Source: Bacillota bacterium (GTDB lineage: Bacteria > Bacillota > Clostridia > Christensenellales > CAG-138). From it: a stretch of DNA of 64,000 nt. A program made the translations under genes and the position numbers. Each line of letters begins with the position of its first letter. Position 1 is the first letter of the stretch. Location: contig JAEXEN010000005.1 of NCBI GenBank assembly GCA_023400985.1, positions 29,034-93,033 on the forward strand. The letters run 5' to 3'. Positions 35,005-44,409 of this stretch are shown piece by piece. The notes beneath the pieces are model-generated. The model did no database searches, was not told the DNA's origin, and was given only the letters and a program-made list of their open reading frames with translations.

Positions 35005-36198
35005 ATGCCGAAGAAAAAAAAGCTATATGTGGGGATGCTCGGCGGTTTTTCGCTCACCTGCGGCGACAAGACCATCAGCGATCAAACCATACGCTCGAAA
35101 AAAATATGGATCCCACTTGAGTATCTTATAGCGTCCCGTAACCGCGAGGTATCGCAGAACGAGCTGATTGAGCTGCTGTACCCTTTCGGCAAAAGCGAAA
35201 ATCCGGGCAACGCGTTAAAAACGCTTATCTTCCGCATCCGCGCGGTGCTCGAGGAGCTCGACTATATGGACGGGCGCGATATGCTCGTACATTATCGCGA
35301 GTCCTACGCGTGGAACCCCGATATGGACTTTGAGGTGGACGTGGACCGCTTCGAGGCTCAATGCAAAAAGGGCGCTTCCGCACAGTTCAGCGACGAAGAC
35401 CGCATTGCGGCGTATCTGGAGGCCATCGAACTGTACAAGGGCGATTTTCTCCCCATGTCCGCCTACGAGCCTTGGGTGATACCGCTCAACGCCTACTACC
35501 ATAACACCTATTTGAACGCCGTGCACAACGCTGTGGAAATGCTTCGCGCGCTCGAGCGCCACAGCGAGATCGTAAGGATCTGCCAACAGGCCGTCACCAT
35601 CGATAAATACGACGAATTTCTATATTACAACCTCATATCGGCGCTTGTGGAACTCAAAAATCCGCAGGCCGCGCTTGCGCAATACAAGGAAATGACGGAC
35701 CTTTTCTATGGCGAATTCGGCGTGACGCCCTCCAAGGAGCTCATGGCGCTCTATAAGGAGATCACCAAGGCGACGAACGGTGTGGAAACGGACCTCGGCA
35801 CGATCAAGGAAAATCTGCGCGAGGAAGCCGAAACGGGCGGAGCCTTCTATTGCGAATACGAGATATTTAAGGATATTTACCGGCTCGAGGTCCGCGCCGC
35901 GGAGCGCACGGGCAACACGCTCTACCTTTGCCTTATCACAGCCAACGGGAAAACGGGCGCGCCTCCCTCCGCAAAAACCCTCAACCACGCCGTCAACAAG
36001 CTCCGCGCCTGCATAAAGGACTCGCTGCGCCGGGGCGACGCCTACGCGCGCTACAGCGTTTCGCAGTTCATTTTGATGCTTCCCGGCACCACCTATGAGA
36101 CCGGCGGCATGGTGGTGGAGCGCATCCTAAAACGCTTCTACCGCGAAAACCCCCGCGCCGCGGTGGTGCTCAGCTACTCGCTGCAATCATTTGTATAA
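35005..36198 (+). CDS. BTAD-domain transcriptional regulator with a degenerate GGDEF-like C-terminus
   Basis: 397 aa. Residues ~5-95 form an OmpR-like winged helix (LGGFSLTCGDKTISDQTIRS to LIELLYPFGKSENPGNALKT), followed by a bacterial transcriptional activation domain (AYLEAIELYKGDFLPMSAYE, then TPR-like helices to LMALYKEITKATNG). The last ~115 residues (RRGDAYARYSVSQFILMLPG) look like a GGDEF fold in which the GGDEF motif has become SVSQF, so no cyclase activity is expected. AGGAGA start. Targets unknown; the class is common in Clostridia. Confidence 0.82.
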   Translation: MPKKKKLYVGMLGGFSLTCGDKTISDQTIRSKKIWIPLEYLIASRNREVSQNELIELLYPFGKSENPGNALKTLIFRIRAVLEELDYMDGRDMLVHYRESYAWNPDMDFEVDVDRFEAQCKKGASAQFSDEDRIAAYLEAIELYKGDFLPMSAYEPWVIPLNAYYHNTYLNAVHNAVEMLRALERHSEIVRICQQAVTIDKYDEFLYYNLISALVELKNPQAALAQYKEMTDLFYGEFGVTPSKELMALYKEITKATNGVETDLGTIKENLREEAETGGAFYCEYEIFKDIYRLEVRAAERTGNTLYLCLITANGKTGAPPSAKTLNHAVNKLRACIKDSLRRGDAYARYSVSQFILMLPGTTYETGGMVVERILKRFYRENPRAAVVLSYSLQSFV

Positions 36199-36214
36199 AG
36201 GGCTTACGCCCTTT

Positions 36215-36250
36215 CGCGGGCACGGCCTGTGGGCCGTGCCCGCGATTTTT
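36215..36250 (+). terminator. intrinsic terminator after the BTAD regulator
   Basis: A perfect 13-bp stem (CGCGGGCACGGCC with loop TGTG) followed by ATTTTT. A smaller hairpin AAAGGGC-TTAC-GCCCTTT precedes it at 36198-36214. Confidence 0.85.
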
Positions 36251-36510
36251 CGCTGCGGCGGGTTTTTCAGGAATCGCCTGCGACTTACGGCGCGGCCGGC
36301 GCTTCCTGAAAGGAGCGAAATCCTCCGGATTTCATCCGTTTCGGCACGCGAGGCCATAGACCTCGGCCCGTAAGGGTTCCGGCTTCGCCGGACGAGTACA
36401 CGCCGCCGAAACCGGAATAAATTAAGGGGTTACGGCCCCTTAATAGTCCCCTGAGTTTCGGGGGTTTGGTCCCCGGACCCCCCGGAACGGCTTAGCCGTT
36501 CCGCAAGGAT
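36251..36510. repeat. dispersed modular palindromic repeat, copy 1
   Basis: GC-rich chain of short palindromes: GCTGCGGCGGGTTTTTCAGG, TTCAGGAA..TTCCTGAA, GCGAGGCC..GACCTCGG, CCGGCTTCGCCGG, GGGGTTACGGCCCC, CCCCGGACCCCCCGG and GGAACGGCTTAGCCGTTCC. Nearly the same order occurs at 40640-40893 and, more loosely, at 45835-46135. No coding capacity. Between here and 36684 I see nothing else but the ribosome site of the next gene. Confidence 0.7.
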
Positions 36511-36684
36511 TCATGCTATCATATCTTCGGTTCAAACCGCCTCACCTCGGCCTCTATCTTCCAAAACGAAAACATTGCCGCCCGCATAGGGCCATAGAGC
36601 GCTGGTTTGCAAAAATTGAGCCAATCGGATATAATGTGTTCATTATCCCGTACTTATCTTATTTATTGGGGAGGACTCATATCT

Positions 36685-37557
36685 ATGGAAGCCCGTAAGC
36701 GGCGTTTTGGCGACCGCAAAGACGGGTATTGGTTACGCGACACGGACGCGCTGCATGCGTTCACACCGTATCTGATGCCCAACCGCACGGAGAACGAAGC
36801 ATTCATCCTGGAACAGATCGACCTCACGAACATCCTCAGCTACCTCGAAAAGAAGAACGCGGAACAACCCGAGTATAAGTACACCATTTTTCACGTTATC
36901 ACGGCGGCGCTGGCGAAGGCTATTACATTGCGCCCCAAAATGAACCGCTTCATCAAAGGCCGTCGCATATATGAGAGGAATGAGCTCACCTTTGCGTTCG
37001 TCGTTAAAAAGAAATTTGCCGACGAAGCGCACGAGGCGCTCGCGTTTTTGTCTTTCGACAAAGACTGCACCATCGACGTTGTGCACGACAGGATCATGAA
37101 GGAGATATACGAGTGCCGCAGCGAAAAGCTCGATAACTCCACCGCCGGTATGGATATGCTGCTGAAGCTTCCGCGGCCGGTCCTCAAGGTGCTTATCGGT
37201 ATCCTGAACATTTTGGATTACCACGGCCGGGTGCCTCTGTCCCTCATCAAAACCGATCCCAATTACGCGAGCGTGTTTATGTCGAATCTCGGGTCCATCG
37301 GCCTGAAGGCGGGGTATCACCACCTCAACAACTGGGGCACGAACTCCATCTTCGTCACCATCGGCGAAAAGGCCATGCGCCCTATATACGACGCGGATGG
37401 GAACGCGGCGATACGCCCCGTGCTTGAGCTTGGGCTTACGCTCGACGAGCGCATCGCGGACGGTTATTATTACGCAAAGACCGTGAAGCTCGTGAAGCAC
37501 CTTCTTCAAAATCCCGAGATGCTGGAGCGTTTTGCGTGCGAGGAGGTGGCGTTATGA
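36685..37557 (+). CDS. 2-oxoacid dehydrogenase E2-like acyltransferase domain protein, without lipoyl domain
   Basis: 290 aa corresponding to the CAT-like catalytic domain only. Recognisable segments are YTIFHVITAALAKAITLRPK, the central VFMSNLGSIGLKAGYHHLNN, and the C-terminal LGLTLDERIADGYYYAKTVK. In E2 enzymes this last motif is DHRxxDG; here the catalytic His is Glu (DERIADG). GGGGAGG ribosome site. Its stop overlaps the start of an acyl-CoA synthetase gene (ATGA), so it may use or scavenge an acyl-CoA, or have a non-catalytic role. Confidence 0.8.
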   Translation: MEARKRRFGDRKDGYWLRDTDALHAFTPYLMPNRTENEAFILEQIDLTNILSYLEKKNAEQPEYKYTIFHVITAALAKAITLRPKMNRFIKGRRIYERNELTFAFVVKKKFADEAHEALAFLSFDKDCTIDVVHDRIMKEIYECRSEKLDNSTAGMDMLLKLPRPVLKVLIGILNILDYHGRVPLSLIKTDPNYASVFMSNLGSIGLKAGYHHLNNWGTNSIFVTIGEKAMRPIYDADGNAAIRPVLELGLTLDERIADGYYYAKTVKLVKHLLQNPEMLERFACEEVAL

Positions 37558-39266
37558 GCAGTGTAAAAGCCCCCTGGCTCAAGAGCTACGGCGATGTTCC
37601 GGTGCGGCTTCCCTATCCCGAGGGCACGATGTTTGACGCGTTCCGGGATGCCGCAAAGCGCTATCCCGAGCTGAATGCTTATGAATTCATGGGCAAGCGC
37701 ACCGATTACGCTTCGGCGGTTTCGGAGGTCTTACGTTGCGCGAAGGCGTTGAGGGCCATCGGCATCCGCGAGAACGACCGCGTCACCATCTGTCTTCCCA
37801 ACTGCCCGCAGGCGGTCACGATGTTTTACGCCGTGAACGTTGTGGGAGCTATCGCCAACATGGTGCACCCGCTTTCGAGCGAAGGCGAGATACGCTTTTA
37901 TTTGGAGGATTCGAGAAGCGTCGCGGCGATCACGCTCGACCAGTTTTATGAAAAATTCCAAAATGCATGCAAGGGCACACAGCTTAAGACCCTCATCATC
38001 GCAAGCGTGAAAGATGCGCTTTCGCCCGTGATGAAGATCGGCTACGCCGTGACGCAGGGGAGGAAGATCCCTTCCGTGCCCAAGGATGCCGACGCCATCC
38101 TCTGGAAAGATTTTATGAAGCGCGGCAGCGCCTTTAAGGGCAACCCCACGGTAAAGCGCGAGGCGAAGGACCCCGCGGTGATCCTTTACAGCGGCGGCAC
38201 CACGGGTACGACCAAGGGTATTTTGCTTACGAACCTCAACTTCAACGCGCTCGGCACACAGCTCGTTTCTTCCAACGATTGCTTTACGAGCGGCGTAGTC
38301 ATGCTTTCCATTATGCCCATGTTCCACGGCTTCGGGCTGGGCGTGGGCATCCACACCATGCTCATGAACGGCGGCGACTGCATTTTGGTGCCGCGCTTCA
38401 CGCCCGATTCCATCGCGGGGCTCATCAAAAAGCACCGCCCGAACTTCATGGCGGGCGTACCTACGCTCTATGAGGCCATTTTGCGCTCCCCCGCCTCGCG
38501 CGACCTCGATATGTCGTGCTTCAAGGGCATCTTCTCGGGCGGCGATTCGCTTTCCGTGGAGCTGAAAAAGCGCTTCGACAAATTCCTGCGCGAGCACAAC
38601 GGCGTTATTGAAATACGCGAAGGCTACGGCACCACCGAATGCGTTACCGCAAGCTGCGTCACGCCCGAGTACGAAAGCCGCGAGGGAAGCATCGGCGTGC
38701 CCCTGCCGGATATGTATTATAAGATCGTCCGCGTCGGTACCGAGGATGAGATCGAATACGGAGAGGAAGGCGAGATCTGCCTTGCCGGCCCCACGGTGAT
38801 GGTGGAGTACGTGAACCAGCCTGAGGAGACCGCATCTACGCTCAAGGTGCACGCGGACGGCATGACGTGGGTGCACACGGGCGACCTGGGCTTCATGGAT
38901 GAGGACGGTTTCATCTACTTCCGCCAGCGCATCAAGCGTATGATCGTGACGAGCGGCTACAACGTGTACCCGTCGCAGATCGAGAATATCCTCGATGCCA
39001 ACGAGTATGTGCACATGAGCTGCGTCATCGGCGTGCCGGACCCCTTAAAGGTGCAAAAGGTGAAAGCGTTCGTGATGCTCAAGCCCGGCGTGATCCCTTC
39101 CGACAAGGTGAAAAACGAGATCTACGAGTACTGCACCAAGCACATCGCCAAGTACGCCATGCCCTACGATATAGAATTTAGGACCATCCTGCCCAAAACC
39201 CTCGTCGGCAAGGTAGCCTACCGGGAGCTTGAGGAGGAAGAATTAAAGAAAACGGTCTCCATGTAG
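37554..39266 (+). CDS. AMP-forming acyl-CoA synthetase/ligase
   Basis: 570 aa ANL-superfamily enzyme. The ATP-binding P-loop YSGGTTGTTKGI lies near residue 210, the A5 motif GYGTTEC near 360, VHTGDLGFMDEDGFIYF near 445 and the hinge/A8 region RQRIKRMIVTSGYNVYPSQI; the final catalytic Lys is in PKTLVGKVAYREL. It activates a carboxylic acid (probably a fatty or aromatic acid) to its CoA thioester. It overlaps the E2-like gene by 4 nt with GAGGAGG inside that gene. Confidence 0.93.
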   Translation: MSSVKAPWLKSYGDVPVRLPYPEGTMFDAFRDAAKRYPELNAYEFMGKRTDYASAVSEVLRCAKALRAIGIRENDRVTICLPNCPQAVTMFYAVNVVGAIANMVHPLSSEGEIRFYLEDSRSVAAITLDQFYEKFQNACKGTQLKTLIIASVKDALSPVMKIGYAVTQGRKIPSVPKDADAILWKDFMKRGSAFKGNPTVKREAKDPAVILYSGGTTGTTKGILLTNLNFNALGTQLVSSNDCFTSGVVMLSIMPMFHGFGLGVGIHTMLMNGGDCILVPRFTPDSIAGLIKKHRPNFMAGVPTLYEAILRSPASRDLDMSCFKGIFSGGDSLSVELKKRFDKFLREHNGVIEIREGYGTTECVTASCVTPEYESREGSIGVPLPDMYYKIVRVGTEDEIEYGEEGEICLAGPTVMVEYVNQPEETASTLKVHADGMTWVHTGDLGFMDEDGFIYFRQRIKRMIVTSGYNVYPSQIENILDANEYVHMSCVIGVPDPLKVQKVKAFVMLKPGVIPSDKVKNEIYEYCTKHIAKYAMPYDIEFRTILPKTLVGKVAYRELEEEELKKTVSM

Positions 39267-39352
39267 CCCTATGCGGGCGGCAATGTTTTTGTTTCGGCAG
39301 CGATCGCCGCTACGAGGCGGTTTGAACCCAAAGATTGTTTACATGCGTGTAG

Positions 39353-39379
39353 GGCGGGATGATTTTCATCCCGCCTTTT
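39353..39379 (+). terminator. hairpin terminator of the GTAGGGCGG family
   Basis: GGCGGGATGA-TTT-TCATCCCGCC followed by TTTT, about 90 nt after the acyl-CoA synthetase gene. It belongs to the short GTAGGGCGG palindrome family also seen at 40923, 48450 and 53971. Confidence 0.7.
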
Positions 39380-39486
39380 ATGCATCCACGCGGGCGGAAG
39401 CCCCGGCGAAATCCCGTTACCATTGTAAGGGGCTGTTCGCGGATAAGGCGAGGGATTCCGGATTGACGAGGAAATAACGCTCCCCT

Positions 39487-39570
39487 CGTCATTGCGAGGA
39501 GTAAAACGACGAAACAATCCAGAAACCGGCGCAGGTCAAACCGGATCGCCGCGCTGCGCTCGCGATGACG
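39487..39570. repeat. CGTCATTGCGAG-type inverted repeat element
   Basis: Ends CGTCATTGCGAG and CTCGCGATGACG, with inner AAACGACGAAACAATCC and GGATCGCCGCGCTGCG arms. This resembles a short palindromic element known from many bacterial genomes (CGTCATTGCGAGGAGC...GCAATGACG). No gene inside. The rest of 39380-39657 holds nothing I recognise. Confidence 0.65.
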
Positions 39571-39657
39571 GGGCGCGGTCCGGATTCCTATACCGCATAG
39601 AAGATACCGGCCGTGAGATGCGAACAGGTACTTTCTGAAAAACCTCCCACAAGCGCC

Positions 39658-40554
39658 CTACGGGGTTTCGTCAACACCGTGTTTTCCCCCCAGCCGCTCG
39701 CGGTTAAGCCGGTTTTGCTGGTTGGAATCACTGTTGGGCTGTCTTTCGAGCGTGCCTTCACCCGAGAACTCGACGCCGTGAACATCAAGAAACAGCTGCA
39801 CCTTGCGCGTGCCGCCCGTGCCGGCATAAAAATCGTTGCCCCACACCGAGTCGGGCTCGATGATAACGCGAATTTTGACGTCTTCGTCGTTGCTCACGCT
39901 GAAGTCATAATCTCCTAATTTAAAACTTCCGGCGCCCGAACTGCCCGAAGCGCCAGCGGTACCCTTGGCCTGTACGCCCATGAAGAAGGACGTATTCGCC
40001 ACATACTCCTCCGCCGCAGGGGCTACTTCCGCGCCGCCTGCATTTTTCGTGTGCGAGGACGGCCAGGGCGTTCCTTCCTTTTGGAACTCTGTAAAGCCAA
40101 GCACATTTAAGGAAAGCGCGTTGCGCAGCCCGTAACCCTCGGCGTCAAAGTTGATGTTCGCCATGCCTTCGGGCAGCGCGCTGAGTATTTCCTTGATATA
40201 ATCGGCCGCATCGAGCTTGAGCGACATGTAGACGTCGCCGGTGTACTGGCCGGAAGGATACGCGCCGTCGAGCTTCACAAAATCCAACTCGACCGAGTAA
40301 TCCGCATAATAGCCTTCCTCCAACGTTTGCCGGTAGTTAACGGTACCCGTGAGCGTCCAAATGCTGTCCGGTGGGATGGGATTTACCGTAGGCGCAGGTG
40401 CGGGCGCATCCTCATCCTGCGGCGTATCGACTGAAATACCGCCGGGCGCCGGAGTGGGATGTGCCTTTGGAGCCGCACTGTCTCCAACAGAACAGGCGGA
40501 AAAGGCAAGCGATACCGCAAGAAACAGGAGAACCAAAGAGACGGTCTTCTTCAT
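39658..40554 (-). CDS. lipoprotein of unknown function
   Basis: 298 aa. Signal peptide MKKTVSLVLLFLAVSLAFSA followed by Cys of a lipobox (AFSAC), then a Pro/Ala-rich linker. The mature part is beta-rich (WTLTGTVNYRQTLEEGYYAD, VYMSLKLDAADYIKEIL) and ends in an Asn/Arg/Gln-rich tail. No family recognised. The ATG at 40554 has GAGGAG well placed. No neighbour explains it. Confidence 0.75.
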   Translation of the reverse strand: MKKTVSLVLLFLAVSLAFSACSVGDSAAPKAHPTPAPGGISVDTPQDEDAPAPAPTVNPIPPDSIWTLTGTVNYRQTLEEGYYADYSVELDFVKLDGAYPSGQYTGDVYMSLKLDAADYIKEILSALPEGMANINFDAEGYGLRNALSLNVLGFTEFQKEGTPWPSSHTKNAGGAEVAPAAEEYVANTSFFMGVQAKGTAGASGSSGAGSFKLGDYDFSVSNDEDVKIRVIIEPDSVWGNDFYAGTGGTRKVQLFLDVHGVEFSGEGTLERQPNSDSNQQNRLNRERLGGKHGVDETP

Positions 40555-40639
40555 TTTTTCACTCCTCATACGATCTTCTGTTTCGAGTGTATCAGCTTCC
40601 GCGCGCTCTGCCTATCACACGGGGGGTGATTTTTGGCGC

Positions 40640-40893
40640 GTGCATCCGCACGCTTTCGCAGAAACGGCTGCGCCATTTCCGCGAGAGTCGCTGCGGCGGG
40701 TTTTTCAGGAAGTATCTGCGCCTTGCGGCGCGGGCAAGGCCGCAGGCCTTGGCTCGTGGGGCCCCGGCTTCGCCGGACGCGCATATCGCCGAAGCCGGAA
40801 TAAAGCGAGGGCGTGGCCCCTTAATAATTCTCGGGGGTTTTGGGGGCTTGGCCCCCGGACCCCCCGGAACGGCCTTAGCCGTTCCGAAAAGGC
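40640..40893. repeat. dispersed modular palindromic repeat, copy 2
   Basis: Same order of modules as copy 1: GCTGCGGCGGGTTTTTCAGG, GCGGCGCGGGCAAGGCCGCA, CCCGGCTTCGCCGGACGCGC, CGCCGAAGCCGGAATAAA, GGCGTGGCCCCTTAATAATT, CCCCGGACCCCCCGGAACGG, CCTTAGCCGTTCCG. It lies upstream of the lipoprotein gene and before the DUF2164 gene. Confidence 0.7.
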
Positions 40894-40922
40894 GCGGATG
40901 TACGCGATGTGATATTGTACCC

Positions 40923-40945
40923 GTAGGGGCGGATATCATCCGCCC
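40923..40945. repeat. GTAGGGGCGG short palindromic repeat
   Basis: GTAGGGGCGGATATCATCCG with the arm completed by CCC. It is one of several copies of this short palindrome in the window. Confidence 0.5.
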
Positions 40946-41042
40946 GCGTTTGATCGCGAACACAACTTTGACGATCCCGTTTTTCAATATCTTTACGGCA
41001 TGGTAAAATGAATCTTAGGAAACAAAAAGGAGGTCGGGCGTG

Positions 41043-41279
41043 ATGCGCGGCGAGAAGGAACGGATATACCTTTCCAAGGAGCGGAAGGCGGAGATGGTAT
41101 TGGCGTTGAAGGGGTATTTTCTGACCGAGCGCGAGGAGGAGATCGGCGACCTTGCGGCTATGCTTTTGCTCGATTTTATCGTGAAAGAACTCGGCCCCGC
41201 GCTTTATAACCAAGGTGTGGCGGATGCGAACCGCTATATGCAGGAGCGCGTAGAAGATATGCTTGCGCTGCAAATTTAA
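41043..41279 (+). CDS. DUF2164 family protein
   Basis: 78 aa (79 if the adjacent GTG at 41040 is used). KERIYLSKERKAEMVLALKG, then FLTEREEEIGDLAAMLLLDF and KELGPALYNQGVADANRYM match the DUF2164 pattern of small helical proteins of unknown function. AAGGAGG is 6-9 nt ahead. It stands alone; no role is apparent. Confidence 0.8.
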   Translation: MRGEKERIYLSKERKAEMVLALKGYFLTEREEEIGDLAAMLLLDFIVKELGPALYNQGVADANRYMQERVEDMLALQI

Positions 41280-41418
41280 AACCGTCCTTGTAATTACGTC
41301 CTGTCTGTAAATTCCGCCGACTTTTTTTGCCATGCGCGCGCGACTGTGGTAAAATAACCGCGAATGGTCAATTCCGTGCGCGGCGCAAATGCGCACGGCG
41401 ATACATAAGGAGAACGCT

Positions 41419-44409
41419 TTGAAGGTTCGTAAATTCATCACGGCGGCGCTTATCACCGCGCTTTTATGCGCGGCGCTCGTTTTGATGGTCACAAATACAA
41501 AAATTGAGGCCGAGCCGGATACGTCCGCGGTGGTCATCAACGAGGTGATGGCCAGCAACAAGGGCTCCGTGCCGGACGAGTACGGCAATTATCCCGACTG
41601 GGTGGAATTGAAAAACCTTTCTTCCGAGGAAGTGGACGTAGGCGGCCTCGGGCTTTCCGACTCGCTTCTCGACGGCGCCAAATACGTGATCCCCTCTGGC
41701 ACGAAGATCGCTGCCGGCGGCTTTTTGGTGATCTACTGCTCGGGTGGTACGGAAAATGGTTTGTACGCGCCGTTTCGCATCTCCTCGAGCGAGGTTGTGG
41801 TGCTGTTTGATTCCCGCGGACAGGCGCTCGACTCCATAGAGCTTCGCGCAGTCGCCGAGGGCAAGACCCTCGCGCTCGACGGCGCGGGCAATTATCTGGA
41901 ACAAAGCCCATCCCCGGGTTACTCTAACGACGAGGCGGGCATCGCCGCTTACGCGCAAACGCTTCGTGCAGACGAGGACTTAGGCGTATACATCAACGAG
42001 TTTATGGCGTCCAACATAACGACCTTAGGGGATGTGAACGGCCTGTACTCCGATTGGATCGAGCTTTATAACGCCACCTCCGCGGACGTGGACCTGAGCG
42101 GCTGCGGCATTTCCGACAGCCTCGACCAGCCCATGAAATACCGCTTCCCCGAGGGCACCGTTATCAAAGCGAACGGCTATCTCCTCGTTTTCTGCTCGGG
42201 CAGCGAGAGTACGGAAAACGGCGAGCTTCACGTGCCTTTTTCGTTGCGCGCCTATGAGGAGGCCGTGGTGCTTTCCGGCAAAACGGGCAAGATCGCCGAT
42301 AGCTTTGCCTATGTGCGGCAGGAGGCCGATGTTTCCATGGCCCGCGTGCCGGACGGCACGGGCGAATTTACCGCTTCCCATAAGCCTACGCCCGGCTACC
42401 CCAATACCGACGACGGCTACGCGCAGTTCACGCAAAAACTGAACGCCTCTTTGGGCGATCTTTATATTTCCGAAATGATGGGGCTTAACACGAACGCCTA
42501 TGCGGACCCGCAGGGCGAATATATCGATTGGTTCGAGCTTCATAACGCGGGTGCGTCCGCCGTGAACCTTTCGGGCTACGGCGTAACAAACGATCCCAAC
42601 AACCCCGCCAAATGGGTGTTCCCCGATGTGAGCGTGGAGGCGGGCGGCTATCTGACCGTTTATGCGTCGGGCCTCCCTGCGGGCGACGCGCAAAAAAAAA
42701 ATCAGCTTGACCTGACGTTTTCCATAAGCTCCACGGGTGAAGCGCTTTATCTCTTTGACCCGCAGGGAAATTTCCTCAACAAGCTCAACGCGGGCGCGTT
42801 TTTGCCGGATGTGAGCTGCGGCCGTGGTGAAAGCGGCGAAACGGCCTATTATAAGACCGCCACGCCCGGGGGCGCGAACGGAACGCCCAGCAACGGCATT
42901 ACCGCGACACCCGTGTTTGCGACCGCGCCCGGCATTTTTGAGAGCTCCATATCGCTTGAAATTTCCGTTCCCGCAGGCGAAACGGTATATTACACCACCG
43001 ATTGCACCACCCCCACGACCTCCTCCAAGCAGTATACAGGCCCTGTTTCTGTTTCCGAAAATACCGTGGTGCGCGCCGTTTCCGTGCGGGATGGGTATAT
43101 CACCGGCTCGTCGGCGAGCGGCACGTATCTTTTTACAACGGACGGCGTCGATCACGCGCTGCCCATCGTGACGCTCGTGACCGACCCCGATAACCTCTGG
43201 GACGAAAAAACGGGCATCTACGCCTACGGGGAGAATTTCAACCCCAATCTGCAGCTCGACGAAATGCTCCTCACCGCCAACTATTACGAAGGCCGCGGCT
43301 ATCAGGGCGAGGAGATACAGTCCGAATGGGAGCGTCCCGGGAACTTCGCCATTTTTAATGACGATGGCGTTCAGGCATTCAATCAAAACGTGAGCATCCG
43401 CATTTCCGGCGCGTATGGGCGCATGCGGGCCCAAAAAGCCTTCGCGGTGATTGCGCGCTCGGAATACGGCAGCAATTCGCTTGCGTATCCGTTTTTTGAG
43501 AACAGGCCATATACCGAGTATAAGTCGCTTGTACTCCGCTGCGGCGCGCAGGACCAGTCGCTCTCTAAAATACGCGACGAGCTTTCGGCGGGCCTTTTGG
43601 AAGGCACGGACGTCGACATGCTTTACCAGGCGTACAAGCCTTATGTGCTTTATCTTAACGGCGAATACTGGGGCACGTATTTTTTGAGGGAAAAACGCAG
43701 CCGCTTTTTCGTGGCGCAGCATGAGGGCACCGCGGATAATGACAATATGGATATCGTCAAGTCCGAAAGCCGCGCGAGCCAGGGCACCACGCAGGATTGG
43801 ATAGATTTCATGACGTACGTGCGCTCGCATGACCTTGCGGACGCCTCCGCATACGCGTATGTAGAAAGTCAAATGGATGTTGAGAGCTTCATGGACTACA
43901 TGATTAGCGAGATCTATGTGGCAAACTCGGACGCGTGGAACATCCAATATTATAAGCTCCCGGGCGGGAAATGGAAGTGGATCTATTACGACTTCTGCTG
44001 GGGCTGGGGGGACTATAGCCACGATACCCTCGCCTACCGCCGTCTATCCACCAAACCTTGTTCGGACCTTTTCAACAAGCTTTTGAAAAACGATACGTGG
44101 CGCGATGCGTTTCTTCGCCGTTTTGGGGAGCTCATGAAAACGGTGTACGCGCCCGAGCGCGTGAACGCGCTTGTGGACGAGCTTTACGCGACCGTGGAGC
44201 CCGAGATTGCGCGTGAAAGGGCGCTGTTCAACGCTTCCACATTCAAAGGCAGGACGCAGGTGAGCATGAACGTTTCGAACTACGATAAATTTCAAAGCGA
44301 GATCCAAAGAATACGCACGTTTGCGGAAAAGCGGCCTGCCGCTATAAAAAAGATACTGCAGCAGACGTTCAACCTGAACGACGCATATGTGAGCGAGGTT
44401 TTCGGATGA
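41419..44409 (+). CDS. secreted CotH-kinase-type protein with lamin-tail and chitobiase-like domains
   Basis: 996 aa from a TTG start with AAGGAG 6 nt ahead, giving a signal peptide/anchor (KVRKFITAALITALLCAALV). Three lamin-tail-like beta-sandwich domains follow, each opening INE/ISE then a WxEL motif (VVINEVMASNKG, VYINEFMASNIT, LYISEMMGLNTN). Next is a chitobiase/hexosaminidase C-terminal-like domain (GETVYYTTDCTTPTTSSKQY) and then a CotH region (LPIVTLVTDPDNLWDEKTG, LNGEYWGTYFLREKRSRFF, NMDIVKSES, WKWIYYDFCWGWG). CotH proteins phosphorylate spore-coat proteins in Bacillus. First gene of an operon with VTC-domain and DUF4956 genes. Confidence 0.86.
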   Translation: MKVRKFITAALITALLCAALVLMVTNTKIEAEPDTSAVVINEVMASNKGSVPDEYGNYPDWVELKNLSSEEVDVGGLGLSDSLLDGAKYVIPSGTKIAAGGFLVIYCSGGTENGLYAPFRISSSEVVVLFDSRGQALDSIELRAVAEGKTLALDGAGNYLEQSPSPGYSNDEAGIAAYAQTLRADEDLGVYINEFMASNITTLGDVNGLYSDWIELYNATSADVDLSGCGISDSLDQPMKYRFPEGTVIKANGYLLVFCSGSESTENGELHVPFSLRAYEEAVVLSGKTGKIADSFAYVRQEADVSMARVPDGTGEFTASHKPTPGYPNTDDGYAQFTQKLNASLGDLYISEMMGLNTNAYADPQGEYIDWFELHNAGASAVNLSGYGVTNDPNNPAKWVFPDVSVEAGGYLTVYASGLPAGDAQKKNQLDLTFSISSTGEALYLFDPQGNFLNKLNAGAFLPDVSCGRGESGETAYYKTATPGGANGTPSNGITATPVFATAPGIFESSISLEISVPAGETVYYTTDCTTPTTSSKQYTGPVSVSENTVVRAVSVRDGYITGSSASGTYLFTTDGVDHALPIVTLVTDPDNLWDEKTGIYAYGENFNPNLQLDEMLLTANYYEGRGYQGEEIQSEWERPGNFAIFNDDGVQAFNQNVSIRISGAYGRMRAQKAFAVIARSEYGSNSLAYPFFENRPYTEYKSLVLRCGAQDQSLSKIRDELSAGLLEGTDVDMLYQAYKPYVLYLNGEYWGTYFLREKRSRFFVAQHEGTADNDNMDIVKSESRASQGTTQDWIDFMTYVRSHDLADASAYAYVESQMDVESFMDYMISEIYVANSDAWNIQYYKLPGGKWKWIYYDFCWGWGDYSHDTLAYRRLSTKPCSDLFNKLLKNDTWRDAFLRRFGELMKTVYAPERVNALVDELYATVEPEIARERALFNASTFKGRTQVSMNVSNYDKFQSEIQRIRTFAEKRPAAIKKILQQTFNLNDAYVSEVFG

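Noticed and set aside
37731..39014. 427-codon minus-strand frame in the acyl-CoA synthetase gene
   Set aside because: Antisense shadow of an ANL-family enzyme with all core motifs in the plus frame.
42025..44022. 665-codon minus-strand frame within the CotH-type gene
   Set aside because: Antisense shadow of a clearly recognised secreted protein with multiple domains; its composition (Arg/His/Ile-rich) is typical of shadow frames.
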